This document shows positions 27,308-36,234 of a DNA stretch of 64,000 nt, in pieces. This stretch comes from Ruminococcaceae bacterium YRB3002. GTDB lineage: Bacteria; Bacillota; Clostridia; Saccharofermentanales; Saccharofermentanaceae. A model generated the notes under the pieces. It saw only the letters and a program-made list of their open reading frames with translations. It did no database searches and was not told the origin of the DNA. The position numbers and the translations under genes are program-made. Position 1 is the stretch's first letter. Each line of letters opens with the position of its first letter. The DNA lies in assembly GCA_900099715.1 (NCBI GenBank), contig FMTG01000002.1:1-64000 (forward strand). The letters are read 5' to 3'.

Positions 27308-29632
27308 ATGAAGATCGATACCACTACAAGAGCAATCTCGGACGTTAAGCCCGAGGATATCGGCACACACTTTGACAATGTTGTCATCACGGTGAGGAAG
27401 ATCATATTTGCCAAGGAAGGGAATAACTTCCAGGCATTTGTATGCGACGGCAATCTGAGCTGCTCGGCGAATACTCCGATAAGGCTTGCCGAAGGGTTGT
27501 CCTACAGAGTATCGGGAACGGTGACCGAGTACGGGAGCCGTCCGCAACTGTCGATCGGGACGGTTGAGGTGATCGCCAATGATGATTTTGGAAGGACGGT
27601 GCGCGTTAATTTCCTGCTGGTTTTTTTTGAGAAGAACGGGATCACAAAAAGACTTGCTGATGGAATAGTTAAGGCATGCGGGGATGATCTTCTGGGCACG
27701 ATCCATGACAGACCATATGAACTGGCTTTGAACGTTAAGGGGCTTTCTGAGGGGAAGGCAGTATCGCTGTCTGAACAGATCGAAGCTGACGGCGATGTTT
27801 ATAAGAGATATCTGGATCTCATGATGATCGGGCTGTCAGCCAGGCAGGCAGAGAAGTGCAACAAACGTCCGGATATCACACCCGCCATGATCAGGGAGAA
27901 CCCCTTTGTCCTGGCAGTGCTTGACGGGTTTACTTTCGCGGATCTGGAGAATATATCCAAGACACATAATGTCCCTCCGCTTGATGTCCACAGGGTCTAT
28001 TCGGCGATAGTTCAGGTGCTTACGAAGTATCACGCGAACACATCATCAACATATGCAGAACCATCCGAGACTGTCAGCGAAGTTAAGAAGCTTATCGGTT
28101 TTGGAAGGCTCCCCCGTGATGTGAAGGAATCATTTGACCGGGCATACCTTGATGCTCTGCAACTTGGTAAAGAACTGGGCAAGGTGGCTGTCTACCGCAT
28201 AGCAGACAACAGGGTATCAGAATGCCTGATCAGTGATGATGGTGCCAGGATAGCGCTGAGGGTATATTACAGGGCTGAGAGAAGGATCATGAAGGAGATA
28301 AGGAGTTTTGTCAGAGCCAGGGTCGTAAGACCTTCCGAAGATGAACTGGACAGGCTTGTTCAGGCGATGGTGAATGAGAATAATATCACTCTTGACGGAT
28401 GTCAGGTACGTGCGATCAAGCTCTGTATGTACAGTCCTTTGTGCGTCATCACAGGCGGCCCGGGTACGGGTAAGACTACGATCATGGGGCTGCTTGCTTC
28501 GCACTTCGAACGGCATCATATTGATTGTGTTTTCGCAGCGCCCACAGGACGTGCGGCAAAGCGTCTGTCCGATGCTACGGGACAAGATGCATATACGATC
28601 CACAGGCTGCTTGAGGCAGCTGCCGATCCTTCCTCTGAAAGCGGGTTTGTATTCAGGCGTAATCATGAGAATCCGCTTAAAGCCCGGGTTATCGTTATCG
28701 ATGAGATGAGCATGGTCGATGTGCTTCTGTTCAGGAGTCTTCTCGGTGCTGTCGGAAAGGGTACATCCCTGATATTGATAGGTGATCCCGATCAGCTGCC
28801 GTCAGTCGGCTGCGGCAATGTGCTGGAGGATCTTCTGACGTGCGATGCGATCCCTAAGGTGAAGCTTGATGTAATACACCGTCAGGAAGACGGAAGTGAT
28901 ATCGCTTCCAACGCTTACAGTATCCTGTCTGGCAATGATCTTGTGCCCGGGGATGATTTCCATATCATAAACTGTGCGACAGAGCAGGAGGCCCAGGCGA
29001 AGCTTGCAGAACTGTATGATACTCTCTCGGGTGACGATTCCGATATCATGGTGCTGTCTCCCACAAAGCAGAATACTACTATCCTCGGAACACCCGGACT
29101 GAATACAATGCTTCAGAGCAGATGTCACACATCCGAAGAACTTGCGGAGCTCCAGGATACCGGGTATGGAAGATTCCTGGTTGGTGACCGTGTTATGCAG
29201 ATGAAGAATAATTATTCTCTGGAATACATAGACGATGTCCTCGATACTGAAGGGGAGGGTGTATTCAACGGTGAGATAGGAACCGTGATAGAGGTCGATC
29301 ACGAATCAGGCAGTGTAAGTGTCCGTTATGAGGACGGCAAGATAGTGACTTATGGTCATGATGAGATCGATAATATCGAACTTGCATATGCTGTCACAGT
29401 TCATAAATCGCAGGGATGTGAGTTCAACGACTGCATCATTGTCCTGGGCAATATCAATTATCTTCTCAAGCGCCGTAATCTCCTATACACAGCCGTTACG
29501 AGAGGAAAGAGCAGTGTGACGATAATCAATGTGGGAGATAACCTCAAGGGATTCCTTAATTCGCCAGTTGGGACACTTCGTAAGACCTCGCTGAAGGATA
29601 TGCTTGCCATTGTTGATGATGCTCATCAATGA
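27308..29632 (+). CDS. recD2: RecD2-type DNA helicase
   Basis: 774 residues. A 5'-3' SF1B helicase independent of RecBC. The N-terminal OB-like domain (about 20-95, YRVSGTVTEYGSRPQLSIG) and HhH region (about 115-200) are followed by the helicase core: Walker A GGPGTGKTT (383-391), VFAAPTGRAAKRL, VIDEMSMVD (Walker B), IGDPDQLPSVG, and motif VI AYAVTVHKSQGCEF with YTAVTRGK at the end. Overlaps comF by four bases (ATGA), so translation is coupled. Confidence 0.93.
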   Translation: MKIDTTTRAISDVKPEDIGTHFDNVVITVRKIIFAKEGNNFQAFVCDGNLSCSANTPIRLAEGLSYRVSGTVTEYGSRPQLSIGTVEVIANDDFGRTVRVNFLLVFFEKNGITKRLADGIVKACGDDLLGTIHDRPYELALNVKGLSEGKAVSLSEQIEADGDVYKRYLDLMMIGLSARQAEKCNKRPDITPAMIRENPFVLAVLDGFTFADLENISKTHNVPPLDVHRVYSAIVQVLTKYHANTSSTYAEPSETVSEVKKLIGFGRLPRDVKESFDRAYLDALQLGKELGKVAVYRIADNRVSECLISDDGARIALRVYYRAERRIMKEIRSFVRARVVRPSEDELDRLVQAMVNENNITLDGCQVRAIKLCMYSPLCVITGGPGTGKTTIMGLLASHFERHHIDCVFAAPTGRAAKRLSDATGQDAYTIHRLLEAAADPSSESGFVFRRNHENPLKARVIVIDEMSMVDVLLFRSLLGAVGKGTSLILIGDPDQLPSVGCGNVLEDLLTCDAIPKVKLDVIHRQEDGSDIASNAYSILSGNDLVPGDDFHIINCATEQEAQAKLAELYDTLSGDDSDIMVLSPTKQNTTILGTPGLNTMLQSRCHTSEELAELQDTGYGRFLVGDRVMQMKNNYSLEYIDDVLDTEGEGVFNGEIGTVIEVDHESGSVSVRYEDGKIVTYGHDEIDNIELAYAVTVHKSQGCEFNDCIIVLGNINYLLKRRNLLYTAVTRGKSSVTIINVGDNLKGFLNSPVGTLRKTSLKDMLAIVDDAHQ

Positions 29633-30387
29633 ACATAATACGGGATGCACTTTCCGTGCTGCTCCCATACAGATGTGATATATGCGGATGCCATGCCGAT
29701 GCTGATAATAAGCTCGGCGCGATAGACCGCGCCTATGAAGCCATATACGGAGAGAAGAGGGGCTGGCACATCTGTTCCTCGTGCCTGTCTGCACTCATTC
29801 CTCAGGATGAGGACAGAAGGTGGTTTACATGCCTGTCCAACCCGGTCGATGAGGATCCGTATGCAGATCTTGTTCTGTATATGCCATTCTCCTATACCGG
29901 TGTTGTTGACAGAGCACTGCCTGCTATAAAATTCTCGGGCAGGAAGGGAATCGCCAGATTGTTCGGCATGCTTCTCGGGAACATGATGCGTGCTGCTGAC
30001 ATCGGTGCAGATCTGATCGTTCCGGTACCTTTAAGTCCGGAGAGGCTCGAGGAGAGAGGGTATAACCAGGCTCACGAGATAGCATATCCGGTCAGCCGGC
30101 TTCTGGGGATACCTCTGGCAGATGATGTGCTGGTAAGGACACGTCATACGAACAGACAGTCGGATATTACTGATGCACAGAAGAGGATGCTGAATGTGAG
30201 CGGGGCTTTCGCGATGAATGACAATTGGGACGTGACGGGACTTCGGGTGATCCTGCTGGATGATGTGGCAACGACGGGCCATACGCTGAGGGAGGGTGCG
30301 TCTGTGCTTTTGGACAGCGGAGCGGAGGAGGTTCTGTGCTGTGCATTCTCGGGCAACAGGCAGATCAAGAATGCTGAGCCGTTCTGA
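29629..30387 (+). CDS. comF: ComF family phosphoribosyltransferase-like protein
   Basis: 252 residues. An N-terminal zinc-ribbon-like part with CDICG and CSSC, then a PRTase fold with VPVPLSPERLEERGYNQA and the PRPP motif VILLDDVATTGHTL. ComF proteins take part in handling transforming DNA in competent bacteria; the biochemical role is still debated. Coupled by an ATGA overlap to recD2, which fits DNA uptake or recombination. The RNA downstream has its own promoter overlapping the end of this gene's tail. Confidence 0.9.
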   Translation: MNIIRDALSVLLPYRCDICGCHADADNKLGAIDRAYEAIYGEKRGWHICSSCLSALIPQDEDRRWFTCLSNPVDEDPYADLVLYMPFSYTGVVDRALPAIKFSGRKGIARLFGMLLGNMMRAADIGADLIVPVPLSPERLEERGYNQAHEIAYPVSRLLGIPLADDVLVRTRHTNRQSDITDAQKRMLNVSGAFAMNDNWDVTGLRVILLDDVATTGHTLREGASVLLDSGAEEVLCCAFSGNRQIKNAEPF

Positions 30388-30389
30388 GG

Positions 30390-30418
30390 TTGTTTGAAAA
30401 AACATTTTATTTTATAAT
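30390..30418 (+). promoter_or_regulatory. Promoter of the structured RNA
   Basis: TTGTTT (30390-30395) and a perfect TATAAT (30413-30418), 17 bases apart, directly after the comF stop codon. Confidence 0.65.
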
Positions 30419-30425
30419 ATAGATA

Positions 30426-30590
30426 CTCGAAGTGGGTTAGCTCAGTCGTTGGACCTACACGACGTAAATGGAACCCGGAGTCGGCTTTCGGATGTCAGGC
30501 CTTGTAAGTTGGAAGACAGATGTCTGTCGCAGGGTACCGCCCTGGAGTAACGGGGTGTCATATGACGGGTTAACTCATTTTGGGTATTTT
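30426..30590 (+). ncRNA. Structured noncoding RNA, possibly raiA RNA
   Basis: A closing helix of 11 bp joins the ends (aagtgggttag 30430-30440 with ttaactcattt 30570-30580, some G-T pairs). Inside are hairpins gtcgt/acgac (30445-30463), gacag-atgt-ctgtc (30515-30528), caggg-taccg-ccctg (30530-30544) and gtcatatgac (30557-30566). No gene fits, and there is no T-box motif or anticodon-like stem I. The raiA RNA motif of Clostridia is of similar size and, as I recall, often lies near comF genes, so that is my best guess. It may run on into cysS or end at the T-run at 30586-30590. Confidence 0.55.
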
Positions 30591-30613
30591 TATGCGCATT
30601 TGGAGGCCCTTGG

Positions 30614-32026
30614 ATGAGATTATTCAACACACTTACCAGGAATAAGGAAGAATTTGTACCGATAACTGAAGGCAAGGTTAAGATGTATGCCTGCGGTCCC
30701 ACGGTCTATAACTACTTCCATCTTGGTAATGCAAGACCGTTTGTTACTTTCGATACGCTGAGAAGGTATCTGGAGTACAGAGGTTACGATGTCACGTTTG
30801 TTCAGAATTTTACCGATATAGACGATAAGATGATCAACCGTGCAAATGAGGAAGGCATTACAGTCAAGGAACTGGCTGACAGGTTCATTGCCGAGTATTA
30901 CGTCGATGCTGACGGACTTAACTGTAAGAGACCTCATATCCAGCCGAGGGCTACCGAGACGATAGATGCGATCATCGACATGATCAAGGCTCTGGAGGCG
31001 AACGGCTTTACATACGTCATCGAAGGCGACGGCGTGTACTACGACGTGACGAAGAAGGCTGATTACGGCAAGCTGTCCCACTACAATCTTGAGGATCTTC
31101 AGGCAGGCGGCGGTGAGCGCAAGGCGAACTACGAGGGCAAGAAGAATCCCGGTGACTTCGCAGTATGGAAGTTCAAGAAGGAGGGGGAACCCTTCTGGGA
31201 GTCCCCTTGGGGTGACGGAAGACCGGGCTGGCATATCGAGTGTTCTGCCATGAATAAGAAGTTCCTGGGCGATACAATCGATATTCACGGCGGCGGCAAG
31301 GACCTGATATTCCCGCACCATGAGAACGAGATCGCACAGAGTGAGGCTGCCAACGGATGTCCTTTCTGTAATTACTGGGTACATAATGCTTTCGTTAACG
31401 TTGACGGTGAGAAGATGAGCAAGTCTCTCGGTAATTTCTTCACCATCAGGGATATTACAGAGCACTTTCCGTATGCAGTTATCAGGTTCTTCATTCTGTC
31501 AGGTCATTACAGAAAGCCGATCAATTTCTCCGACAAGGATCTTACGGCTTCACAGACAGGTCTTGACCGTATCGTGACATGCTATAAGAACCTTAAGTTT
31601 GTACTCGCCAACAAGGGCGCAGACGGTGCTTCAGGTGACGGAGATGAGGCGCTCGCAGAAGCATGCAAGACGGCTAAGGAAAGCTTCATCACGCACATGG
31701 ATGATGACCTCAATACAGCTGATGCTATCACTGACATATTCAATCTCGTCAAGAGCATCAATACCGCTGTTGCTGACAAGAATGCCACAGCCAAGGCTCT
31801 TACGGATGCTAAGGCTATGCTCGAGGAGCTTACGGATGTTCTCGGTATTGATCTTGAGTATTCCGAGGATAAGATACCGGAGGAGATCACCGCTCTTGTT
31901 GAGGAGAGAACAGCTGCCAAGAAGAATAAGGATTATGCCCGTGCTGACGAGATCAGGGACATCCTCAAGGAGAAGGGTTATTCCGTCAAGGATACTCCCA
32001 ACGGACCTCAGATCGAGAGATTATGA
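30614..32026 (+). CDS. cysS: Cysteinyl-tRNA synthetase
   Basis: 470 residues. Class I synthetase charging tRNA-Cys. ACGPTVYNYFHLGNARP carries the zinc-ligand cysteine and the HIGH-type motif (HLGN); WHIECSAM and HHENEIAQSEA complete the zinc site; EKMSKSLGNF is the KMSKS loop. GGAGG lies 10 bases before the ATG. First of cysS-mrnC-rlmB, a common clostridial order, with mrnC overlapping by four bases. Confidence 0.98.
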   Translation: MRLFNTLTRNKEEFVPITEGKVKMYACGPTVYNYFHLGNARPFVTFDTLRRYLEYRGYDVTFVQNFTDIDDKMINRANEEGITVKELADRFIAEYYVDADGLNCKRPHIQPRATETIDAIIDMIKALEANGFTYVIEGDGVYYDVTKKADYGKLSHYNLEDLQAGGGERKANYEGKKNPGDFAVWKFKKEGEPFWESPWGDGRPGWHIECSAMNKKFLGDTIDIHGGGKDLIFPHHENEIAQSEAANGCPFCNYWVHNAFVNVDGEKMSKSLGNFFTIRDITEHFPYAVIRFFILSGHYRKPINFSDKDLTASQTGLDRIVTCYKNLKFVLANKGADGASGDGDEALAEACKTAKESFITHMDDDLNTADAITDIFNLVKSINTAVADKNATAKALTDAKAMLEELTDVLGIDLEYSEDKIPEEITALVEERTAAKKNKDYARADEIRDILKEKGYSVKDTPNGPQIERL

Positions 32027-32424
32027 TAATACCGTACATCGCATCCGATCTGAGAGAAGTGTCACCTACGGTATTGGCATATATCGGTGATTCGGTATAT
32101 GAACTCTATGCGAGGTGTCATGTAGCCACAAAGTTTGCAGGCAACAACAATAAGATGCATAAGAAGAACGTCGGGTATGTATCTGCAGTATCCCAGGCAA
32201 AGGCGATGCATATTCTGGAGAGCGAACTGGATGAGGAAGAGGAGTCTTTCTTCAGGCGGGGAAGGAATTCAAATCCTCACAGTGCTTCCAAGAATGCGAG
32301 TCCGGCTGATTATATGTATGCTACGGGATTTGAGACGTTAATCGGGTTCCTCTTTCTGGATAACAGGAGTGCCAGACTGGAATATATCATAGCGAGGACC
32401 TTTGAGATACTGGATGCGGAGTAA
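32023..32424 (+). CDS. mrnC: Mini-ribonuclease III
   Basis: 133 residues. An RNase III-like catalytic domain without the dsRNA-binding domain; in Bacillus it matures 23S rRNA. Signatures: VLAYIGDSVYELYAR (the metal-binding aspartate), RRGRNSN, and ETLIGFLFL with the second acidic position. Starts inside the cysS stop (ATGA). Its neighbour rlmB also acts on 23S rRNA. Confidence 0.95.
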   Translation: MIIPYIASDLREVSPTVLAYIGDSVYELYARCHVATKFAGNNNKMHKKNVGYVSAVSQAKAMHILESELDEEEESFFRRGRNSNPHSASKNASPADYMYATGFETLIGFLFLDNRSARLEYIIARTFEILDAE

Positions 32425-32445
32425 TGAGAGAAGGAATGATCATCA

Positions 32446-33267
32446 ATGGGGCAGGACAGTAAGAACAAGAATAACAGCAGTAACGCCGCAGGCGGCAATG
32501 AAGAGTTTAAGAGCTCATATATTGAGGGCCGCAACAGTATCAACGAGGCCCTGAATGCAGGACATGAGATCAATAAGATCTGGATACTGAAGCCCGCTGA
32601 CGGAAGACGTCTTGATCCGGAACTGGGTAAGATACTGAATGAAGCCAAAGAGAGACACATAGTAGTGGTCCGTGTCAACAGACCGGTTCTCGATAAGATG
32701 AGCACGACCGGCAATCACCAGGGTGTCATCGCACAGGTATCAAGCCATGAATATGCTGATCTGGATGACGTTGTTGCAAAGGTGAAGGAAGAGGGCAGAG
32801 TGCCGCTCCTTCTGGCACTTGATGAGATCAAGGATTCTTTCAATCTCGCATCTCTCCTGAGAATATCGGATGCTGCCGGAGTTGACGGGATAATAATACC
32901 GAAGCACAGATCAATCGCCCTTAATTCTATCGTTTCCAAGCTGTCTGCCGGGGCTATTGAGTATATTCCCGTTGCCCGTGTGACCAATCTGGCACAGACT
33001 TTGAGGGATCTTAAGGAAAACCACGGATTCTGGGTGTGCGGCACTGATATGGAAGGATCAGTGCCTTATGATAAGGCGGATTATTCCGGTCCTCTCGTCA
33101 TAGTCGTGGGAAGCGAAGGCGAGGGGATGAGGAAAGGTATAAGAAGTGAGTGCGACTTTATGGTGCATATACCGATGAACGGTCACGTTAACAGCTTAAA
33201 TGCCGCAGTTGCCACGGGCATTATCGTATATGAAGCGGTAAAATACAGACGTGATCACAGTAAATAA
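32446..33267 (+). CDS. rlmB: 23S rRNA 2'-O-ribose methyltransferase, SpoU/TrmH family
   Basis: 273 residues. About 25 disordered Asn/Ser/Lys residues precede the substrate-binding domain (IEGRNSINEALNAG) and a SPOUT knot: LDEIKDSFNLASLLRISDAAG, LVIVVGSEGEGM and IPMNGHVNSLNAAVATGI. RlmB methylates G2251 in E. coli; the exact target here is inferred from family and position after mrnC. The next gene starts on the base after the stop. Confidence 0.93.
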   Translation: MGQDSKNKNNSSNAAGGNEEFKSSYIEGRNSINEALNAGHEINKIWILKPADGRRLDPELGKILNEAKERHIVVVRVNRPVLDKMSTTGNHQGVIAQVSSHEYADLDDVVAKVKEEGRVPLLLALDEIKDSFNLASLLRISDAAGVDGIIIPKHRSIALNSIVSKLSAGAIEYIPVARVTNLAQTLRDLKENHGFWVCGTDMEGSVPYDKADYSGPLVIVVGSEGEGMRKGIRSECDFMVHIPMNGHVNSLNAAVATGIIVYEAVKYRRDHSK

Positions 33268-34632
33268 ATGGAGGAGCGGCAATTGTTCAAGGCAGGGACA
33301 AGAGCAGGAAGATGTATAGCTGAGAAGATCTTATGCTGTATCCTGGCGGTCTTTATGACCGCGCCTGTGCTGTGCTGTCAGACCGGATGCTCGGTCATCG
33401 ATGATTTTCGCAACAAGATGATAGATACGTCTGAGGCAGTTCCCGTGCAGGAGCTGGCAAGACTTATAATAAACGCCATCAAGAACAAGAACGGTGTGTC
33501 CGACTGCTACTCTCAGATACCGCAGAGGCAGCTTGGTGATATCAGCTATTCTGTGTTTAACGAATATGTTGCCATACTCCGTTCTGCGTCTGTGAGATAC
33601 GGGACGATCCAGTCATTTAAGCTTCTGAGCAAAAAGGAATCGGAGGAGTATATACAGGAACTCCTCAGGCTCAGCAGAAGGACTGAGGTGCCGGATCTCT
33701 ATGGAGATCTGGTTGTTGTAGAACTGGATTACGGTGACAGTCTGAGGGAAGGTACGACCTCTGATCATTTCAGGTTTATGATTTCCGTGGATGACTCCGG
33801 TACGGCATGCCTGTCCAAGAGCTACGTCACGGGAACTATCGCTGCATATAACTATCTTGAGCATTATTTCACCATGCTTGAAGAGAGGAATACGTCCGGC
33901 CTGTTCGCTCTTCTGGCGCCGCTTTATACGGATGACATCTATATCAATGCGGTAATCAATGCCAAGGCGGCCTATATAGCAGAGTATTATCTGATACAGG
34001 TGAGAAGTACAAGGGACGAATATATTGTTGATGAAGTTACTCCGTTCTATGTACACACCGTCATTCCCAAGGTAATAGACATCGACGGTGAGAGCCTGTC
34101 GACGCATGAAGTATCGCTGTCCGTAAGCGAGGACGGAAGATATGATATCGACGACCAGATACCGTGGATCTCCGAGCAGTCTGTGGTGAGCATCTACGAC
34201 AAGGACGGCAGCGCCCTCAGGATCCAGGGAGTCTCTCTCAATGAGTCCAGGCTTGAGATCCTGCTTGGCACACCGATCTATATCAAGGAATACGAACTGA
34301 CTGAGGAAGAGGCTGCAAAGACTGGAAAGACCCTGAGGATCCGCGCTGTCTATCCCGGACTTTCCGTTACACTGTGTGCCGACAGGGATGACAGCGGCAA
34401 ATGGGAAGGCGATGTCATTGGTATCAGTATGTTCGGCAATGAATATTCTATAGATCAGCAGGTATCAGTCGGCATGAATATCTCAGAGCTGCTTCTTATC
34501 TACCCCATGCTTGATGAGGCGGGATATACGTTCAACTATCAGTCAGGGATCGATACGTTCAATCTGAGATTTGATTTCGATGAGTATAACAATATCGAGG
34601 CCATAAGGATCGTCAGGAACGACCTCCTGTGA
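33268..34632 (+). CDS. Secreted lipoprotein of unknown function
   Basis: 454 residues with a lipoprotein signal (hydrophobic 20-36, lipobox CQTGC, Cys41). The mature part has no motif I recognise. It contains a helical region (about 45-130), a beta-rich centre with VVVELDYGD and FRFMISVDDSG, and a C-terminal part with repeated ISELLLIYPMLDEAGY and FNLRFDFDEYNNIEAIRIV. That C-terminal part resembles small domains that bind or measure protein strands, but this is only pattern resemblance. It begins immediately after rlmB, so it is probably translated from the same transcript, and ends one base from the convergent phosphatase gene. Confidence 0.75.
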   Translation: MEERQLFKAGTRAGRCIAEKILCCILAVFMTAPVLCCQTGCSVIDDFRNKMIDTSEAVPVQELARLIINAIKNKNGVSDCYSQIPQRQLGDISYSVFNEYVAILRSASVRYGTIQSFKLLSKKESEEYIQELLRLSRRTEVPDLYGDLVVVELDYGDSLREGTTSDHFRFMISVDDSGTACLSKSYVTGTIAAYNYLEHYFTMLEERNTSGLFALLAPLYTDDIYINAVINAKAAYIAEYYLIQVRSTRDEYIVDEVTPFYVHTVIPKVIDIDGESLSTHEVSLSVSEDGRYDIDDQIPWISEQSVVSIYDKDGSALRIQGVSLNESRLEILLGTPIYIKEYELTEEEAAKTGKTLRIRAVYPGLSVTLCADRDDSGKWEGDVIGISMFGNEYSIDQQVSVGMNISELLLIYPMLDEAGYTFNYQSGIDTFNLRFDFDEYNNIEAIRIVRNDLL

Positions 34633-35382
34633 TCACGTCCCGGCAACGCCCATCTTGGAATAGAGTCTGTTCAGCGTATCGTCTGTGATGCCGCTTTCCT
34701 TAAGATATGCGAGGATGCTGCCGTCATATCTGTTGTTGATGTATCCGAGCATGATCTCCATGTTGATCCTGTCCGAACGGAGCGTGTGCTTCATGACGTC
34801 TTCACGCTTCTCTATGAGGGGATCGAGAAACCATCTGATGTATTCGTAGGAGAATTCGTAGTTTCTGATTATATCTTCCTGTGAGGCCCCTGCCAGAAGA
34901 TACAGTATTGCGGCTATGATCCCGGTCCTGTCCTTGCCGTGGGCACAGTGGAAAAGCGCGACTCCCGATGTGTTGGCGAGAATATCAAGCACCTTTATTA
35001 TCTCGCCCGAGAGCCCTTCCATAACCTGGACGTAAAAATCACCAAGCGGGTGTGTGCGGAGAAAGACCATTGTAGGATCTTCCTTCTGGTCAGGATCACC
35101 CAGAAAGAGCGGCACATTGTGAAAATCAATATCGGGATCATCGATGGCGGGGTTGCCCCACTTCACGACTTCAGGCTTCGATCTCAGATCGATGACAGTG
35201 GTGATACCGTAATCCTTGAGAGCCTTAAGCCCGTCCTGACCGACTTCAGAGAGATTTCCGCTCCTGACAAAGACTTTATAGGGGAAAGTAATGCCGCCTG
35301 ATATCGGCATGCCGCCCATATCTCTGAGATTAAGGGATCCTTTGATATCGATGGTTGATATGGCAGGGTCGTAAGATGTCAT
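34633..35382 (-). CDS. Tyrosine/serine protein phosphatase (DSP-like)
   Basis: 249 residues. The active-site loop HCAHGKDRTGIIAAILYLLAG has the Cys-x5-Arg of protein tyrosine phosphatases. The N-terminal half (LRDMGGMP, FVRSGNLSEVGQDGLKALKDYGITTVIDLRS) is the lipid/tyrosine phosphatase family 3 pattern shared with Listeria LipA and mycobacterial PtpB. Such enzymes dephosphorylate proteins or phosphoinositides. The gene is monocistronic and abuts the convergent lipoprotein gene. Confidence 0.9.
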   Translation of the reverse strand: MTSYDPAISTIDIKGSLNLRDMGGMPISGGITFPYKVFVRSGNLSEVGQDGLKALKDYGITTVIDLRSKPEVVKWGNPAIDDPDIDFHNVPLFLGDPDQKEDPTMVFLRTHPLGDFYVQVMEGLSGEIIKVLDILANTSGVALFHCAHGKDRTGIIAAILYLLAGASQEDIIRNYEFSYEYIRWFLDPLIEKREDVMKHTLRSDRINMEIMLGYINNRYDGSILAYLKESGITDDTLNRLYSKMGVAGT

Positions 35383-35435
35383 TGTACAAACTCCGTATGA
35401 TGCTTTTTCCGTTATTTATTATAGGCTTTCCGATG

Positions 35436-35464
35436 TTGACATTCAAGAAAGCCTGTACTATTAT
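35436..35464 (+). promoter_or_regulatory. Promoter of tRNA-Arg
   Basis: TTGACA (35436-35441) and TATTAT (35459-35464), 17-base spacing; a TATAAT at 35462-35467 is an alternative. Confidence 0.7.
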
Positions 35465-35475
35465 AATTAGGCTAT

Positions 35476-35552
35476 GCGCCCGTAGCTCAACTGGATAGAG
35501 TGTCTGACTACGGATCAGAAGGTTGTGGATTCGATCTCTGCCGGGCGCGCCA
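35476..35552 (+). tRNA. tRNA-Arg (anticodon ACG)
   Basis: Acceptor gcgcccg pairs with cgggcgc (35542-35548), followed by GCCA with encoded CCA. The anticodon loop ctacgga gives ACG, read as ICG after deamination. The D arm (agctcaactggatagag) and T arm (gtggattcgatctctgc, imperfect) are present. Confidence 0.95.
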
Positions 35553-35561
35553 ATTACGCAG

Positions 35562-35597
35562 AACCCTTGCTTTAATGAACTGGAGCAGGGGTTTTGT
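35562..35597 (+). terminator. Terminator after tRNA-Arg
   Basis: A 10-bp stem (aacccttgct 35562-35571, agcaggggtt 35584-35593, one G-T) followed by a short T-run. It lies just before the AAGGAGG of the next gene. Confidence 0.75.
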
Positions 35598-35619
35598 TAT
35601 ACCAAGGAGGAACAGTACC

Positions 35620-36144
35620 ATGAGAAGGCTTCTTATCGTTGTTGACATGCAGAATGATTTCGTTGACGGGGCGCTGGGATTCGAGGCAGCAAAGGATATA
35701 ATCCCGGGAATTGCTGACAGGATCAGGGAATACAAGGCTGCCGGAGACGAAGTTGTGTTTACTCTCGATACCCACAGTGAGAACTACCTGGAGACAATGG
35801 AAGGTAAGAATCTTCCCGTAGTGCATTGTATCAAGGGTACAAAGGGTCACGAGCTTGTTCCGGAGCTTCAGGAACTGACTTCAGACTGTGTCATATTTGA
35901 GAAGCCGACTTTCGGGAGCATGGAACTGGCAAAATATATCGGAAAGATCAGGGATGAACTGACTTCAATCGAGGTCTGCGGTCTTGTCTCCAATATCTGT
36001 GTTATATCCAATACGGTCCTTGCGAAAGCAGCTGCTCCCGAGGTGGAGATAATCGTTGATTCCGGGCTTACATCCTGCTTCGATCCCAAACTTACCGAGG
36101 CTGCACTCGATATTTGCAGAAGCATCCACGTAAAAGTTCTTTGA
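35620..36144 (+). CDS. Isochorismatase/nicotinamidase-family cysteine hydrolase
   Basis: 174 residues. The fold signature LLIVVDMQNDFVDGALG has the catalytic Asp9; the lysine is in FEKPTFGS and the nucleophile Cys in CGLVSNICVISN. The HCIKGTKGHELVPEL stretch is typical of nicotinamidase-like members. It may deamidate nicotinamide or a similar amide, but the metal-binding DxHxxxH is not clearly seen (TLDTHSENY is the candidate). The start at 35620 follows AAGGAGG; an earlier frame opening runs through tRNA-Arg and is rejected. Confidence 0.85.
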   Translation: MRRLLIVVDMQNDFVDGALGFEAAKDIIPGIADRIREYKAAGDEVVFTLDTHSENYLETMEGKNLPVVHCIKGTKGHELVPELQELTSDCVIFEKPTFGSMELAKYIGKIRDELTSIEVCGLVSNICVISNTVLAKAAAPEVEIIVDSGLTSCFDPKLTEAALDICRSIHVKVL

Positions 36145-36234
36145 TCATTGCTTTTTGAGGGGCACCTGTGATAAAATCTACACTCGGTGTTTTAGATACT
36201 AATAATAATTATTATATATTTGGAGGAAATACAG

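Noticed and set aside
30426-30613. T-box leader for cysS
   Set aside because: The AGGGTGGnACCGCG box is not present (agggtaccgc is part of a small hairpin), and no terminator/antiterminator or specifier stem is seen.
30620-31465. 281-codon reverse frame inside cysS
   Set aside because: Antisense shadow of a fully conserved synthetase gene.
35500-35619. Longer N-terminus for the isochorismatase-family protein
   Set aside because: It runs through tRNA-Arg and its terminator; a consensus AAGGAGG precedes the ATG at 35620.
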